Source: CAIUVD01 sp044338255
Lineage (GTDB): Bacteria > Planctomycetota > UBA11346
Assembly: GCA_044338255.1 (NCBI GenBank)
Contig: JBIILZ010000016.1
Coordinates: forward strand, 1-48,837
Length of the DNA: 48,837 nt
Reading direction: 5' to 3'
A program made the position numbers and the translations under genes. The stretch's first letter is position 1, and each line of letters opens with the position of its first letter. Below, piece by piece: positions 9,027 through 17,872 of this stretch. A model generated the notes under the pieces. It worked only from the letters and a program-made list of their open reading frames with translations, made no database searches and was not told the origin of the DNA.

Positions 9027-9316
9027 CGGGAGGCCTCCAAAGGCAGTGCAGCAAGAGCGAACGTTTCGCCACGGGCGGTCTCATAGTCCGCGAGGCGACG
9101 CAACCAACCGAGCTCGTCATCGAGCCCCAGCTGCAGTCGATACAGATAGGGGCGCCCGGCCCGACGCCGACGGATGTCTTCCGCGCAGTCATCCCACCGG
9201 CCACCGTACAAGGTCGAGACGGCAACGATCAGACGCTGCACCGCTGGCTCGAGCTGGGCGTAGACGTCGGCCGGAGCCAGGGCGGGATCGGGTTGGGGTT
9301 GGGAAAAGGCGCTCAT
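9023..9316 (-). CDS. Small conserved-looking protein, unknown
   Basis: The 97-residue soluble protein has no signal peptide, is rich in Arg, Ala and Leu, and contains a central RWDDCAEDIRRRRAGRPY stretch and a helical C-terminal half. I recognise no family. It sits between the secreted 398-residue protein (12 bp away) and the PQQ lipoprotein (4-bp ATGA overlap), so it is probably translated with both. Confidence 0.6.
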   Translation of the reverse strand: MSAFSQPQPDPALAPADVYAQLEPAVQRLIVAVSTLYGGRWDDCAEDIRRRRAGRPYLYRLQLGLDDELGWLRRLADYETARGETFALAALPLEASR

Positions 9317-9328
9317 GACCGGGACGAC

Positions 9329-10525
9329 TCAGGGAGCCGCTTTCGGGATGGCCTTGATCTCGCCCTGCAGATCCGGGAGCTTCTCGCCGACTTCCGCGCG
9401 TCGCTGATTGTAGACCGGCCAGAATTCATCTTCGAGCGGTTGATTGAGCGCGTCGCCGTTGGCGGCGGTGAGGTTGTTGAGCCAATAGCGCGAATAGGCG
9501 ATGAGCTTGCGCTGGGCATTGCGCTGGAAGGTCGGGACCCATTCCCAGGACGCGCGCTGGAGATCGTAGCGATCCTGATCGCGATAGAATTCATCGCCGA
9601 GATGCTCGTAATGCAGCACGAAGGTGCGCCGGAAGAAGCGGGCATCGAGATAGTTCTCGACCTTGCCGGCTTCGACCGCCGGCCAGCGCTCGCGGAATTT
9701 GTTCGACGATCCACGGACCTGGAAGGTCAGGTGCTTGCCGTATTCCGAGAGGCGGTTGAAGATGAACACGCCGTACAGCTCGCCTTCGGCCCAGCCCTCT
9801 TCGGTGAGCTTGGAGGCATCATATGGCGGCAGTTTGCGCGCGCGGATCTCATCGACGGTCAGCAGCTTGCGGTGCAAGGCCTCCTCGACGCGATCGCGCA
9901 CCTGGGCATTCGGGGTGCCCTGCACGGGATGGCCGAGATCAGGGAAATTGAAGCTGTCCTGAGCCCCACCGGCGCTCGCGTCATCGAGCATGCGGATGCG
10001 CGTACCGTGCTCGTCGAAGGCCAGCACGCTCAAATCCAGGGCCCGCGACGTGGTCCGGGCGTCTTTGCGCTCGACGATCACGCCGTCCTTGGCATCGGCG
10101 GCCTCGACCGCGAGACCCACGCCGCCTTCTTTGGTGACCTTGGCCTGCTCGTACTGCGCCGCCATGGCGGTGAGCACGTCGTTATAGCCCTTGGACTGCG
10201 ACACCGGAGTTCCGGTCGAGCCGACCTGATTGCGGACGCGGAAAGCCAAGTATTGGAAATCGTGCGGCTGGCCGAGGCGATCCTTGATCACGATCCGATC
10301 GAGGGTCAGCGGCTCGAAGTTGACTTCGAAGACTTCCAGATCGCGATTGGCGAGCATCGCTTCGAGCTGCGCCTTGGCTTCGGTGTATTCTTGGCTGGGA
10401 GCCCCAGCACCCGTTGCCGGGGCGTTCTCTTCGGCAAAGGCAACGCTGACGAGGCCAGGGGCCTGCAGCCCGGTGGCCAAAACAACGGCCGCCGACAGGC
10501 GCCACAACGAGGAAACCATGCGCAT
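9329..10525 (-). CDS. Secreted protein of unknown function
   Basis: The 398-residue protein has a clear Sec signal peptide (hydrophobic core about 10-28, ending VSVAFA). The mature protein is acidic to neutral and mixed alpha/beta, with no cysteine cluster and no repeats that I can name. The C-terminal half is rich in aromatic and charged residues (for example FRERWPAVEAGKVENY and RASWEWVPTFQRN). The start at 10525 is supported by GGAG 8 nt upstream. It leads a minus-strand group with the small protein and the PQQ lipoprotein, downstream of an LpoB-like lipoprotein, which suggests an envelope role. Confidence 0.7.
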   Translation of the reverse strand: MRMVSSLWRLSAAVVLATGLQAPGLVSVAFAEENAPATGAGAPSQEYTEAKAQLEAMLANRDLEVFEVNFEPLTLDRIVIKDRLGQPHDFQYLAFRVRNQVGSTGTPVSQSKGYNDVLTAMAAQYEQAKVTKEGGVGLAVEAADAKDGVIVERKDARTTSRALDLSVLAFDEHGTRIRMLDDASAGGAQDSFNFPDLGHPVQGTPNAQVRDRVEEALHRKLLTVDEIRARKLPPYDASKLTEEGWAEGELYGVFIFNRLSEYGKHLTFQVRGSSNKFRERWPAVEAGKVENYLDARFFRRTFVLHYEHLGDEFYRDQDRYDLQRASWEWVPTFQRNAQRKLIAYSRYWLNNLTAANGDALNQPLEDEFWPVYNQRRAEVGEKLPDLQGEIKAIPKAAP

Positions 10526-10655
10526 GCGCGTCACTCCGTGCAAGATCCTGTCATCACGTGCCCAGGATAGGACTCGCGACCGTAGGGAGAGAGCCCCACC
10601 CCGCAAGGCGGGCGAAAAGCGCCACGCCTGGGAGTGCGTCAGACGCAATGCCTCA

Positions 10656-11189
10656 CTAGTGGGTGGCGGGGGCTGCTGGCGCGCTCGCCGCCGGGGCCGG
10701 ATATGGACGGGTAATCCCTGCCACCCACAACACTTCGCTGGTTTTGAGCTCACTCAGGCGGGCATCGATGGTGAATTCCTTGGCGTCGCCTGCCTGGCGG
10801 ATGCCAATGACCCCACCGAGGGTGACATCGGCCACTTGCCCGGCGCTGGCGGCGAGCACCCGATCGCTGGTGCCGAGAAGACGGATGAACTCGGCGGCGA
10901 CTTCGGCGACCGGCACGTGGTCCTGGCTGCGATCTTCGAACTCGGCGACGGCAACCACCGGCATCCGTCCGTTGCTTTCACGGAAGCGACTCACCCAGCC
11001 ATCGGCAGTGAGGGCATCAACGAGGGTCATCGTCGCGGCGGTGGTGATCTCGGCGGTCCAACCGGTGGCCGGCTTCACCGGCTCGGCGACGACCACGGGG
11101 GGCGGATCGCGGCGGAGCTTGCAGCCGGAAAGGCCGACCACAGGGGCCACGGCAGCGAGGGAGAGCAGGAGGAGTGCCGAAAAACGCAT
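10656..11189 (-). CDS. LpoB-like lipoprotein
   Basis: The 177-residue lipoprotein carries a signal peptide and lipobox (GLSGC, Cys23). The body resembles LpoB (PF13036), outer-membrane lipoproteins that activate peptidoglycan synthases: a strand RMPVVAVAEFEDRSQDH, a helix with AAEFIRLLG, and a second strand pair ending KTSEVLWVAGITR. A proline/alanine tail closes it. It is the first gene before the secreted-protein group, 130 bp upstream. The start at 11189 gives a compact signal peptide; an ATG at 11201 is also possible. LpoB assignment is by pattern and is tentative. Confidence 0.6.
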   Translation of the reverse strand: MRFSALLLLSLAAVAPVVGLSGCKLRRDPPPVVVAEPVKPATGWTAEITTAATMTLVDALTADGWVSRFRESNGRMPVVAVAEFEDRSQDHVPVAEVAAEFIRLLGTSDRVLAASAGQVADVTLGGVIGIRQAGDAKEFTIDARLSELKTSEVLWVAGITRPYPAPAASAPAAPATH

Positions 11190-11307
11190 GTGGGCGAGCA
11201 TGAACACGGCGGACGGCGGCTCAAGACCGAAGCGGCGAGCTGCGCGCCCGCCAAACCCACGGGCAATTCGGCCTTCAGCATTTGCCCGCCAGCCTTCCAA
11301 TGGCGCC

Positions 11308-12132
11308 ATGGCCGAACCCCACAAGCCCGAAACCCCGCGCAAGGTGACCACCCTGCGGCTCGTCGAAATGAAGCTCGCCGGCGAGAAGATCTCGTGCCTC
11401 ACGGCCTATGACTACCTCACCGCGCGCATGATCGATCAGGCCGGGGTCGACGTCATCCTCGTCGGCGACAGCGCCTCGATGGTCTTCGCCGGCAACGACA
11501 CGACGGTGCCGATGACCATGGAGCAGATGCTCTACCACACGCGGGTAGTGACCAAGGGCGTGAAACGCGCCCTGGTGATCGCCGACATGCCCTTCGGCTC
11601 GTACCATACCGGCGCCGATGACGCGCTGCGCAACGCCATCCGCTTCATGAAGGAAGGCATGGCCGAAGCCGTCAAACTCGAAGGCGGCACCGGCATCCGC
11701 GGCATCGTCCGGCGCATCGTCGAAGCCGGCATCCCGGTATGCGGGCACATCGGCCTGCAGCCGCAGAGCATCCACGCCTATGGCACCTACAAGACCCGCG
11801 GCACCGCCGAGGACGAGGCCCAGCGCATCCTCGCCGATGCCCACGCCCTGCAGGAGGCCGGAGCCTACGCCGTGGTCGTGGAGAAAGTCCCGCAGGACCT
11901 CGCCAAGCGCATCACCAGCGAGCTCGCCATTCCCACCATCGGCATTGGCGCCGGCGCCGGCTGCGATGGCCAGATCCTGGTGACGCCCGATGTCCTGGGC
12001 ATGAACACCCAGTTCCATCCGCGTTTCGTGCGTACCTACGCGAGCCTCGCCGAGACCATGGGCAATGCCTTCACGGCCTACCGCAACGACGTGCGGACGG
12101 GAAATTTCCCGTCCGCCGAAGAGAGCTACTGA
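11308..12132 (+). CDS. panB: 3-methyl-2-oxobutanoate hydroxymethyltransferase
   Basis: PanB adds a hydroxymethyl group from methylene-tetrahydrofolate to alpha-ketoisovalerate, the first committed step toward pantothenate and CoA. The 274-residue protein shows the family landmarks: LTAYDYLTARMIDQAG, metal-binding Asp in ILVGDSASM and VIADMPFGSY, AVKLEGG, CGHIGLQPQS, the catalytic Glu in VVVEKVP, and GIGAGAGCDGQ. The length is normal and no residue is missing. It stands alone between the divergent lpoB-like gene and the convergent clpC; no other pan gene is in the window. Confidence 0.96.
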   Translation: MAEPHKPETPRKVTTLRLVEMKLAGEKISCLTAYDYLTARMIDQAGVDVILVGDSASMVFAGNDTTVPMTMEQMLYHTRVVTKGVKRALVIADMPFGSYHTGADDALRNAIRFMKEGMAEAVKLEGGTGIRGIVRRIVEAGIPVCGHIGLQPQSIHAYGTYKTRGTAEDEAQRILADAHALQEAGAYAVVVEKVPQDLAKRITSELAIPTIGIGAGAGCDGQILVTPDVLGMNTQFHPRFVRTYASLAETMGNAFTAYRNDVRTGNFPSAEESY

Positions 12133-12159
12133 ACTGTGCTCGCACGCTCGCCCCCGCGC

Positions 12160-14727
12160 TCAGACGGCGGGAGCGATCACCGGCATCGCCTCTGGTCCGC
12201 CGACGCGACGGAAGATCAGACGTGCGGCGGGCTTCTCGTCAGGACGCGTCGGCGCGTCCTCCTCGACATCGACGCTGAGCACCGTGCCGACACCGAATTC
12301 GCCCTTCAGCAAGGCTTCGCTGAGGTGGTCTTCGATGTTCGACTCGATGGCGCGACGAATCGGACGGGCCCCGAACTTGGGATTGTAGCCCTCTTTCAGC
12401 AGCCAGTCGATCGCCGGATCAGTGAGATCGATGGTGATGCCCTGTTCGAGCGCGCGCTTGGCGATCATCGCGAATTCGAGGCGTACCACCTGACGCAGAT
12501 CGGCGCGCTCCAAGGGCCGGAAGACCACCGTGTCGTCGAGACGATTGAGGAATTCCGGCTTGAAGGTGTCGTGCAGCGCCGATTGGTAGGCGGCCTTGGT
12601 TGCGCGATAGGCATAGGCCTCGGCGCTCGCCGGACCGGTGTCGAAGCCGAGATTGCCGGCCTCGTTGGCCGACGAAGCCCCGACGTTGGAGGTCATCACC
12701 ACCACGGTATTGCGGAAGTCGACCACGCGCCCCAGTGAGTCGGTGATGCGGCCTTCCTCCATGATCTGCAGGAGCAGGTTGTAGACGTCGTTGTGGCCCT
12801 TCTCGATCTCGTCAAAGAGCACCACGCTGTATGGCCGACGGCGGACCTTCTCGGTGAGCTGGCCGCCCTCTTCGTAGCCGACGTAACCCGGAGGCGCGCC
12901 GACTAAGCGCGAGGCGTTATGCTTCTCGCCGTACTCGCTCATGTCGATGGTGATGAGGGCATCCTGGCTGCCGAACATGAACTCGGCGAGCGCCTTGCAG
13001 ACGAGGGTCTTGCCCACGCCGGTCGGGCCGACGAAGAGGAAGCAGCCCACCGGCCGCTTGGGATCCTTGAGCCCCGAGCGCGAACGGCGGATGGCCTTGG
13101 CCACCGAGGTGATGGCCTCGTGCTGGCTGATGACGCGCTGATGAAGATGCGATTCCAATTCGAGGAGGCGCTTGGATTCGCCCTGATCGAGGCGCTTCAA
13201 GGGGATGCCGGTCATCGAACTGATGACCTCCCCGATGAGCACTTCGTCGACCACGCCGCAGAGCTCTTTGACCGCTTCGAGATGGCTCTTCTTGAGATCG
13301 GAGAGCTCTTTCTTCTTCTTCTCGGCCTGATCACGGAACTCGGCGGCCTTCTCATAATCCTGATTGAGCACGGCCTCGCTCTTCGACTTGTCGAGCTCCT
13401 TGATCAGCAGTTCGAGAGCCTTGTAGCTGGGCGCCTTGTTCGAGCTGCGCAGGCGCAGCTTGGCCCCGGCTTCGTCGATGACGTCGATGGCCTTGTCGGG
13501 CAGGAAGCGGCCGGTGATATAGCGGTCGCTGAGCTTCACCGCCGCCGCCACGGCCTCGTCGGTGATCTTCACGCGGTGATGCGCTTCGTACTTGTCGCGC
13601 AGGCCGACGAGGATCTTCACCGCATCCTCGGGCGAGGGCGGGTTGACCATGATCGATTGGAAGCGGCGCTCCAAAGCCCCGTCTTTCTCGATGTATTTGC
13701 GGAACTCGTCGAGGGTCGTGGCGCCGATGACCTGCATCTCGCCGCGCGACAGCGCCGGCTTGAGCACGTTGCTGGCGTCGATGGCGCCCTCGGCGCCGCC
13801 GGCCCCGACCAAAGTGTGCAGCTCATCGATGAAGAGGATGATGTTCTTCTGCGCCTTCACTTCCTTCATCACCGCCTTGATGCGCTCCTCGAACTGGCCG
13901 CGGTACTTGGTACCGGCGACCATCGACGCGAGATCGAGGCTGATGACGCGCTTGTTGGCAAGCAGATCCGGCACTTCATGCTTGGCGATCGACTGCGCGA
14001 GACCTTCGACGATGGCGGTCTTGCCGACCCCGGGCTCGCCGAGCAGCACGGGGTTGTTCTTGGTCCGACGGCAGAGGATCTGCCACAGGCGCTCGACCTC
14101 GGTCTGCCGGCCGATAACCGGATCGAGTTCGCCAGCTTCGGCGGCGAGGGTCAGATCGCGGCCGAAGGCATCCAGCGCCGGCGTCGCGCTATCGCTCTCC
14201 TTGCCCTTGCCGGCGGGCTTCTTGGCGCCGGCAGCAGCAGGAGCCTTATCCTCGAGCGCGGCGCTACCGCCCGGCGGCTTGGTGACGTCGCTGGCCCCGA
14301 GCAGATCAAGAATCTCGCTGCGCACGTCCTCAAGCTTGAGATCGAGGTTGATCAGGACCTGGGCGGCGACGCTGTCCTGTTCGGACAACAGCCCGAGGAG
14401 GATATGCTCGGTGCCGATGTACGGATGGCCGAGGCCGCGGGCCTCTTCGCTGGCCAGCTCGAGCACGCGCTTGGCCTGCGGCGTGAACGGCAGCGGACCA
14501 GACGGCGCCGGCTTGTCGGCGATGACCACCAACTTCTCGACCTCGCGGCGGACCTTCTCGACATCGACGGAAAGATTGTTGAGGGCGGTGACCGCCACTC
14601 CCGAACCTTCCTTGACCAGCCCCAGGAGCAGATGCTCGGTGCCGATGTAGTCGTGCCGGAAGCGTTCGGCCTCTTTTTGTGCGAGGGCGATAATCTTACG
14701 GGCACGATCAGTGAATTTATCAAACAT
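12160..14727 (-). CDS. clpC: ClpC-type AAA+ unfoldase
   Basis: The 855-residue Hsp100 protein has two N-terminal Clp repeats (HDYIGTEHLLLGL near 25-37 and HPYIGTEHILLGL near 101-113), NBD1 with Walker A GEPGVGKT at 230-237, a coiled middle domain with a UVR-like segment (NQDYEKAAEFRDQAEKKKK), and NBD2 with GPTGVGKT and sensor-2. ClpC feeds unfolded or arginine-phosphorylated proteins to ClpP. An Ala/Lys/Pro linker (about 150-182) is longer than usual. It is the last gene of the operon SpoU-mcsA-mcsB-clpC, 46 bp after mcsB, which strongly supports the ClpC rather than ClpA/B assignment. Confidence 0.97.
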   Translation of the reverse strand: MFDKFTDRARKIIALAQKEAERFRHDYIGTEHLLLGLVKEGSGVAVTALNNLSVDVEKVRREVEKLVVIADKPAPSGPLPFTPQAKRVLELASEEARGLGHPYIGTEHILLGLLSEQDSVAAQVLINLDLKLEDVRSEILDLLGASDVTKPPGGSAALEDKAPAAAGAKKPAGKGKESDSATPALDAFGRDLTLAAEAGELDPVIGRQTEVERLWQILCRRTKNNPVLLGEPGVGKTAIVEGLAQSIAKHEVPDLLANKRVISLDLASMVAGTKYRGQFEERIKAVMKEVKAQKNIILFIDELHTLVGAGGAEGAIDASNVLKPALSRGEMQVIGATTLDEFRKYIEKDGALERRFQSIMVNPPSPEDAVKILVGLRDKYEAHHRVKITDEAVAAAVKLSDRYITGRFLPDKAIDVIDEAGAKLRLRSSNKAPSYKALELLIKELDKSKSEAVLNQDYEKAAEFRDQAEKKKKELSDLKKSHLEAVKELCGVVDEVLIGEVISSMTGIPLKRLDQGESKRLLELESHLHQRVISQHEAITSVAKAIRRSRSGLKDPKRPVGCFLFVGPTGVGKTLVCKALAEFMFGSQDALITIDMSEYGEKHNASRLVGAPPGYVGYEEGGQLTEKVRRRPYSVVLFDEIEKGHNDVYNLLLQIMEEGRITDSLGRVVDFRNTVVVMTSNVGASSANEAGNLGFDTGPASAEAYAYRATKAAYQSALHDTFKPEFLNRLDDTVVFRPLERADLRQVVRLEFAMIAKRALEQGITIDLTDPAIDWLLKEGYNPKFGARPIRRAIESNIEDHLSEALLKGEFGVGTVLSVDVEEDAPTRPDEKPAARLIFRRVGGPEAMPVIAPAV

Positions 14728-14773
14728 GAGGTGATTCCAGGGACAAACAGTTAAGGAAAGTCGGGAAACGAAG

Positions 14774-15901
14774 TCAATTGGACATCAACCTACGTACTAG
14801 GTCGGCGCGCACAGCGTCGCGCTCGGTGGCTTCGAGCTCACCGCCGCCATGGAGCAGCTGCACATGCGCCGGCTGCCCCTGCACCGCCAAGCGATCGAGG
14901 ATCCGCCAGCGCTGGAGCGCAGTGGCATCAGCCGTCGTCGGCTGCCCGGGATCGGTCGCAACGACCCAGTCCGGATCGCCAAGCACATCCAATGCCACTC
15001 CCAGACGCAGCCAGCTCAATTGCTCGCCGAGCTCCTCGGTGCTCAAGCTGCGCGCCCGCGTGAGCATGCCCCAGGCGCGGAAGACCTTGTCTTCCAAACG
15101 CGGCCGGGCCTTTTCAACGAGGGCCATGCGGGCGATCTGCTCGGCGGCGATGACGCGCTCGACGGCGGATTCGAGAGCCGCCACATAGACGTCCTCGGTC
15201 TCGCCCAAGGTCCTGGCGTTGCTGATCTGGAAAGTGTGGCCGGTGGGCTCAGTGCCCTCTCCATGCCCGCCGCGCACCGCGAGGTGCAGCTTGCCGAGGG
15301 CACGCAACACCGCCTTGAGTTCGCCGGTCTCGGCCAGGGCCGGCAGATGCAGCATCACCGAGGCGCGCAGGCCAGTGCCGAGATTGGTGTGGCAGGCGGT
15401 GAGGTAACCCCACTGCGGATGCACTGCCCAGGCGACGCGTTTTTCCAGGGCCTGGTCGACGGCCACGGCAGCGGTCAGCAACTGCGGCAGGCAGAGTCCC
15501 GGACCGATGACTTGCAAGCGCAGATGATCCTCTTCATTGATCATCGCCGCCAGTACCGGGCCATGGGCCTGGGCCGGCTCGGCGAGGAACACCGCTCCCG
15601 GGCGCTTAGCGCTGGAGAGATCGCGCGAGATGATCTGGCGCTCGACCAGGGCCAGGCGCTCGGTCGGGGTCAGGCCCTGCATCTGCCACGCGACACCCGC
15701 CTGCGGGACCGCCGCGACGACATGCTCGAGCAGTCGATCAGTGAGCTCCTGCTGGCGTTTGCGCGAGAGCTTGCGATGGAACGCATACGCCGACCAGCCG
15801 CGCGCCAGACGCACGCGACTGGAGATGACCACCCCACGATGGGCCCCGGGGCTCATCAGCCACGCGCACTCGGCCGCCGCCAATTCCGTCACCGTGCGCA
15901 T
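14774..15901 (-). CDS. mcsB: Protein arginine kinase McsB
   Basis: McsB phosphorylates arginines on proteins and so marks them for ClpC-ClpP. The 375-residue protein carries the guanidino-kinase fold signatures: VVISSRVRLARG (24-35), the NEEDHLR loop (122-128), the ACHTNLGTGLRASV active-site segment with Cys170, and the ISNARTLGETED helix. The C-terminal ERDAVRADLVRRL matches the phospho-arginine-binding RDxxRA motif. The usual CPTN is CHTN here, a small change next to the catalytic Cys. The start at 15901 lies 1 bp after the mcsA stop. Confidence 0.95.
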   Translation of the reverse strand: MRTVTELAAAECAWLMSPGAHRGVVISSRVRLARGWSAYAFHRKLSRKRQQELTDRLLEHVVAAVPQAGVAWQMQGLTPTERLALVERQIISRDLSSAKRPGAVFLAEPAQAHGPVLAAMINEEDHLRLQVIGPGLCLPQLLTAAVAVDQALEKRVAWAVHPQWGYLTACHTNLGTGLRASVMLHLPALAETGELKAVLRALGKLHLAVRGGHGEGTEPTGHTFQISNARTLGETEDVYVAALESAVERVIAAEQIARMALVEKARPRLEDKVFRAWGMLTRARSLSTEELGEQLSWLRLGVALDVLGDPDWVVATDPGQPTTADATALQRWRILDRLAVQGQPAHVQLLHGGGELEATERDAVRADLVRRLMSN

Positions 15902-15902
15902 G

Positions 15903-16526
15903 CTATTCGCCGCTCCCGGTGGCGGCATCCGCCGCCAGATCGAGGTCGATGGCCGCCAGCTGATCGCGCAAGGCCGCAGCGCGCTCGAACTGCTCATGAG
16001 CGATGGCGTCGGCCAAGGCCAGGACCAAACTCTGACGTGCGCTGCGCTTGGCGATCAGCCGCTGCTGCGCATTCTGCCGCGCCACGGCCTCGGGATCAGT
16101 GGCGGCTTCGGCGCTGGCCTCAGGCATGGTGATCCCACCCGGGATGCGTCCGACATGCCGGATGGCGCCGTGATAGCGCTGCACCAGTTCGCTGACCTGG
16201 GGCGTAAACGTGGCATAGCATTCGGCGCAGCCGAAGAGGTTGCTTTGCGCATAGGCCGCGAATTCCAGACCGCACTGCGGACAGACCTCGCCCTCAGCGG
16301 GCGCCGGCACCTGCACCGTCTCAATGCTGTCGTCTCCCGGGGCGCCGGCCTGGATGTGAGCCTGAGCCAGCAATGGCGACAGCGGTGGCGGATTGTCCAA
16401 CGCCAAGCTCAAACGAGCCACGCAGTCGCGACAGACATGCAGCTCAACGCGGACGCCCTCGGAGCTCAACTCGGTGAGGTGCACGGTAGCCAGCGGCGAT
16501 GAGCACAGTTGACATGCGGTGGGCAT
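15903..16526 (-). CDS. mcsA: McsA, zinc-binding activator of McsB
   Basis: The 207-residue protein has four CxxC pairs that would bind two zinc ions (Cys5/8, 32/35, 82/85, 100/103) and a C-terminal UVR helix-pair (ALADAIAHEQFERAAALRDQ), the exact layout of McsA. It is the activator of the McsB arginine kinase. The second zinc module (EGEVCPQCGLEF then FGCAECY) matches the family well. The longer frame to 16670 is not used; the ATG at 16526 starts directly at the first zinc pair and lies 5 bp after the upstream methyltransferase stop. Confidence 0.94.
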   Translation of the reverse strand: MPTACQLCSSPLATVHLTELSSEGVRVELHVCRDCVARLSLALDNPPPLSPLLAQAHIQAGAPGDDSIETVQVPAPAEGEVCPQCGLEFAAYAQSNLFGCAECYATFTPQVSELVQRYHGAIRHVGRIPGGITMPEASAEAATDPEAVARQNAQQRLIAKRSARQSLVLALADAIAHEQFERAAALRDQLAAIDLDLAADAATGSGE

Positions 16527-16531
16527 GAGAG

Positions 16532-17284
16532 TCACGCTATGTCGCGCGCGCCGGGCAACAAGCCAACCGACAATACATAGGCCGCAATCGAACCAGCGAC
16601 GGCGGCATTGAGACTTTCGGTGCCACCGGGCATGGGCAGGGTCAGGAGTTCGCGACAAGCTTGCAGCCAATCAGGTGGAACACCATTGGCTTCGCCGCCG
16701 ACAACCAGCCAGCGCGGCCCGGGCGGCAACGCGCTGGGAGCCACGCCACCGGACACCACCAGGGCGCATGCCGGCGCCCCACCGGCGACCAGCGCCGGTC
16801 CTCCGCGATGGATCGCGACCAGGGCCAAGGCCCCGGCGGTGGCCGCGACGGCCTTGGGACCGAAGGGATCGGCGCCGCCATCGAGCACCACCTGGCGAAT
16901 GCCGAACGCCGCCGCCGAGCGGATCAGGGTCCCGACATTGCCGGGATCGGCGACCCCCGCGAGCACCAGGCCACCGTCAGCGACCACGATCGGCGGCGGT
17001 GTGGGCAGGGCGAAGGCCGCGACGTAGCCGGACGCCGTGCTCGCTGAAGACAGACGCTGCGCGACGCGGGCGTTGATCGTCGTCGCCTCTGGCCAATGTC
17101 CGGGCTTTTCAAGTTCTTCGCGGATAAAAAGTTCCAGCGGTTGCCAACCGGCCTGAATAAACCCGTCGATCAGGCGCAAACCTTCGGCAAGGAAGGCGCG
17201 CTGCTCGCGCCGCGCGGGCGCATCATGGAGCTGAACCAGGCGCTTAATGAGGGGATTATCGGGGGCCGAGATGAAAGCGGGCAT
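16532..17284 (-). CDS. SpoU/TrmH-family RNA 2'-O-methyltransferase
   Basis: The 250-residue SPOUT enzyme has the three family motifs in order: DPGNVGTLIRSAAAFG, LVVGGEANGVP and LPMPGGTESLNAAVAGSIA, which form the knotted AdoMet site. The N-terminal 95 residues form the substrate-binding domain of the RlmB/TsnR type (FLAEGLRLIDGFIQAG). It should methylate a ribose in rRNA; the exact site cannot be read. It is the first gene of the operon with mcsA, mcsB and clpC, where Firmicutes would have ctsR. Confidence 0.93.
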   Translation of the reverse strand: MPAFISAPDNPLIKRLVQLHDAPARREQRAFLAEGLRLIDGFIQAGWQPLELFIREELEKPGHWPEATTINARVAQRLSSASTASGYVAAFALPTPPPIVVADGGLVLAGVADPGNVGTLIRSAAAFGIRQVVLDGGADPFGPKAVAATAGALALVAIHRGGPALVAGGAPACALVVSGGVAPSALPPGPRWLVVGGEANGVPPDWLQACRELLTLPMPGGTESLNAAVAGSIAAYVLSVGLLPGARDIA

Positions 17285-17398
17285 AGGGTGGTGAAGATAC
17301 TACTGCACGAACACGTCGATCCAATTGACGGGAGCGGTGCGGAATCCTAGATTGCTCCGGTAATCCCCAACCGCCAAGGTTGGGCGAACTGGAGCTCT

Positions 17399-17872
17399 AT
17401 GTCCGCAGCCCGCATGTCACAGGTGATCGCCGCCAAAGCGTTCACCATCCTGCCTGCCGACGCCGACAAGCGCACGATCATCACCTTGCTCGCCAACGGT
17501 CTCGTTACCGCGGGCAAGCTGACCATCGACGTGGTGCCGACGATCGTCGAGGAAGCCATGCGCCGCGAGATCATCGGCTCGACCGGCATCGGCCACGGCA
17601 TCGCCATCCCGCACTGCCGTACCGCCCTGGTCAGCGAATTGATGTGCTCCTACGGCCAGTGCCCGGCGGGCCTCGATTTCGACAGCCTTGATGGCGAACC
17701 AGTGCACAGCGTCTTCCTGCTGCTCACGCCTCCGGATCGCAAAGAGGACCATCTGACCTTGATGAAGTCCTTCGCCAGTCAGATCCGCAAAGAACACTTC
17801 TGCGAGTTCCTGCACCAGATCCCCAACTCGCGTGCGCTCACCGATCTGCTGACCGAGTTCGAGGCGCGGTGA
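17399..17872 (+). CDS. PTS EIIA (PtsN-like) domain protein 1
   Basis: The 157-residue single-domain EIIA of the fructose/nitrogen (PtsN) type carries the phospho-acceptor His72 in the GIGHGIAIPHC motif, with the supporting strand HSVFLLLTPPDRKEDHL and the C-terminal helix. GGAG stands 7 nt before the start. No EIIB, EIIC, HPr or EI gene is nearby, so a regulatory role, as for EIIA-Ntr, is more likely than sugar uptake. It is followed by a second EIIA whose GTG start overlaps its stop (GTGA). Confidence 0.9.
   Translation: MSAARMSQVIAAKAFTILPADADKRTIITLLANGLVTAGKLTIDVVPTIVEEAMRREIIGSTGIGHGIAIPHCRTALVSELMCSYGQCPAGLDFDSLDGEPVHSVFLLLTPPDRKEDHLTLMKSFASQIRKEHFCEFLHQIPNSRALTDLLTEFEAR

Noticed and set aside
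12919..14754. 611-codon open frame opposite clpC
   Set aside because: It is antisense to a complete ClpC with all motifs; the translation is Asp/His/Gly-rich shadow sequence caused by GC-rich codons.
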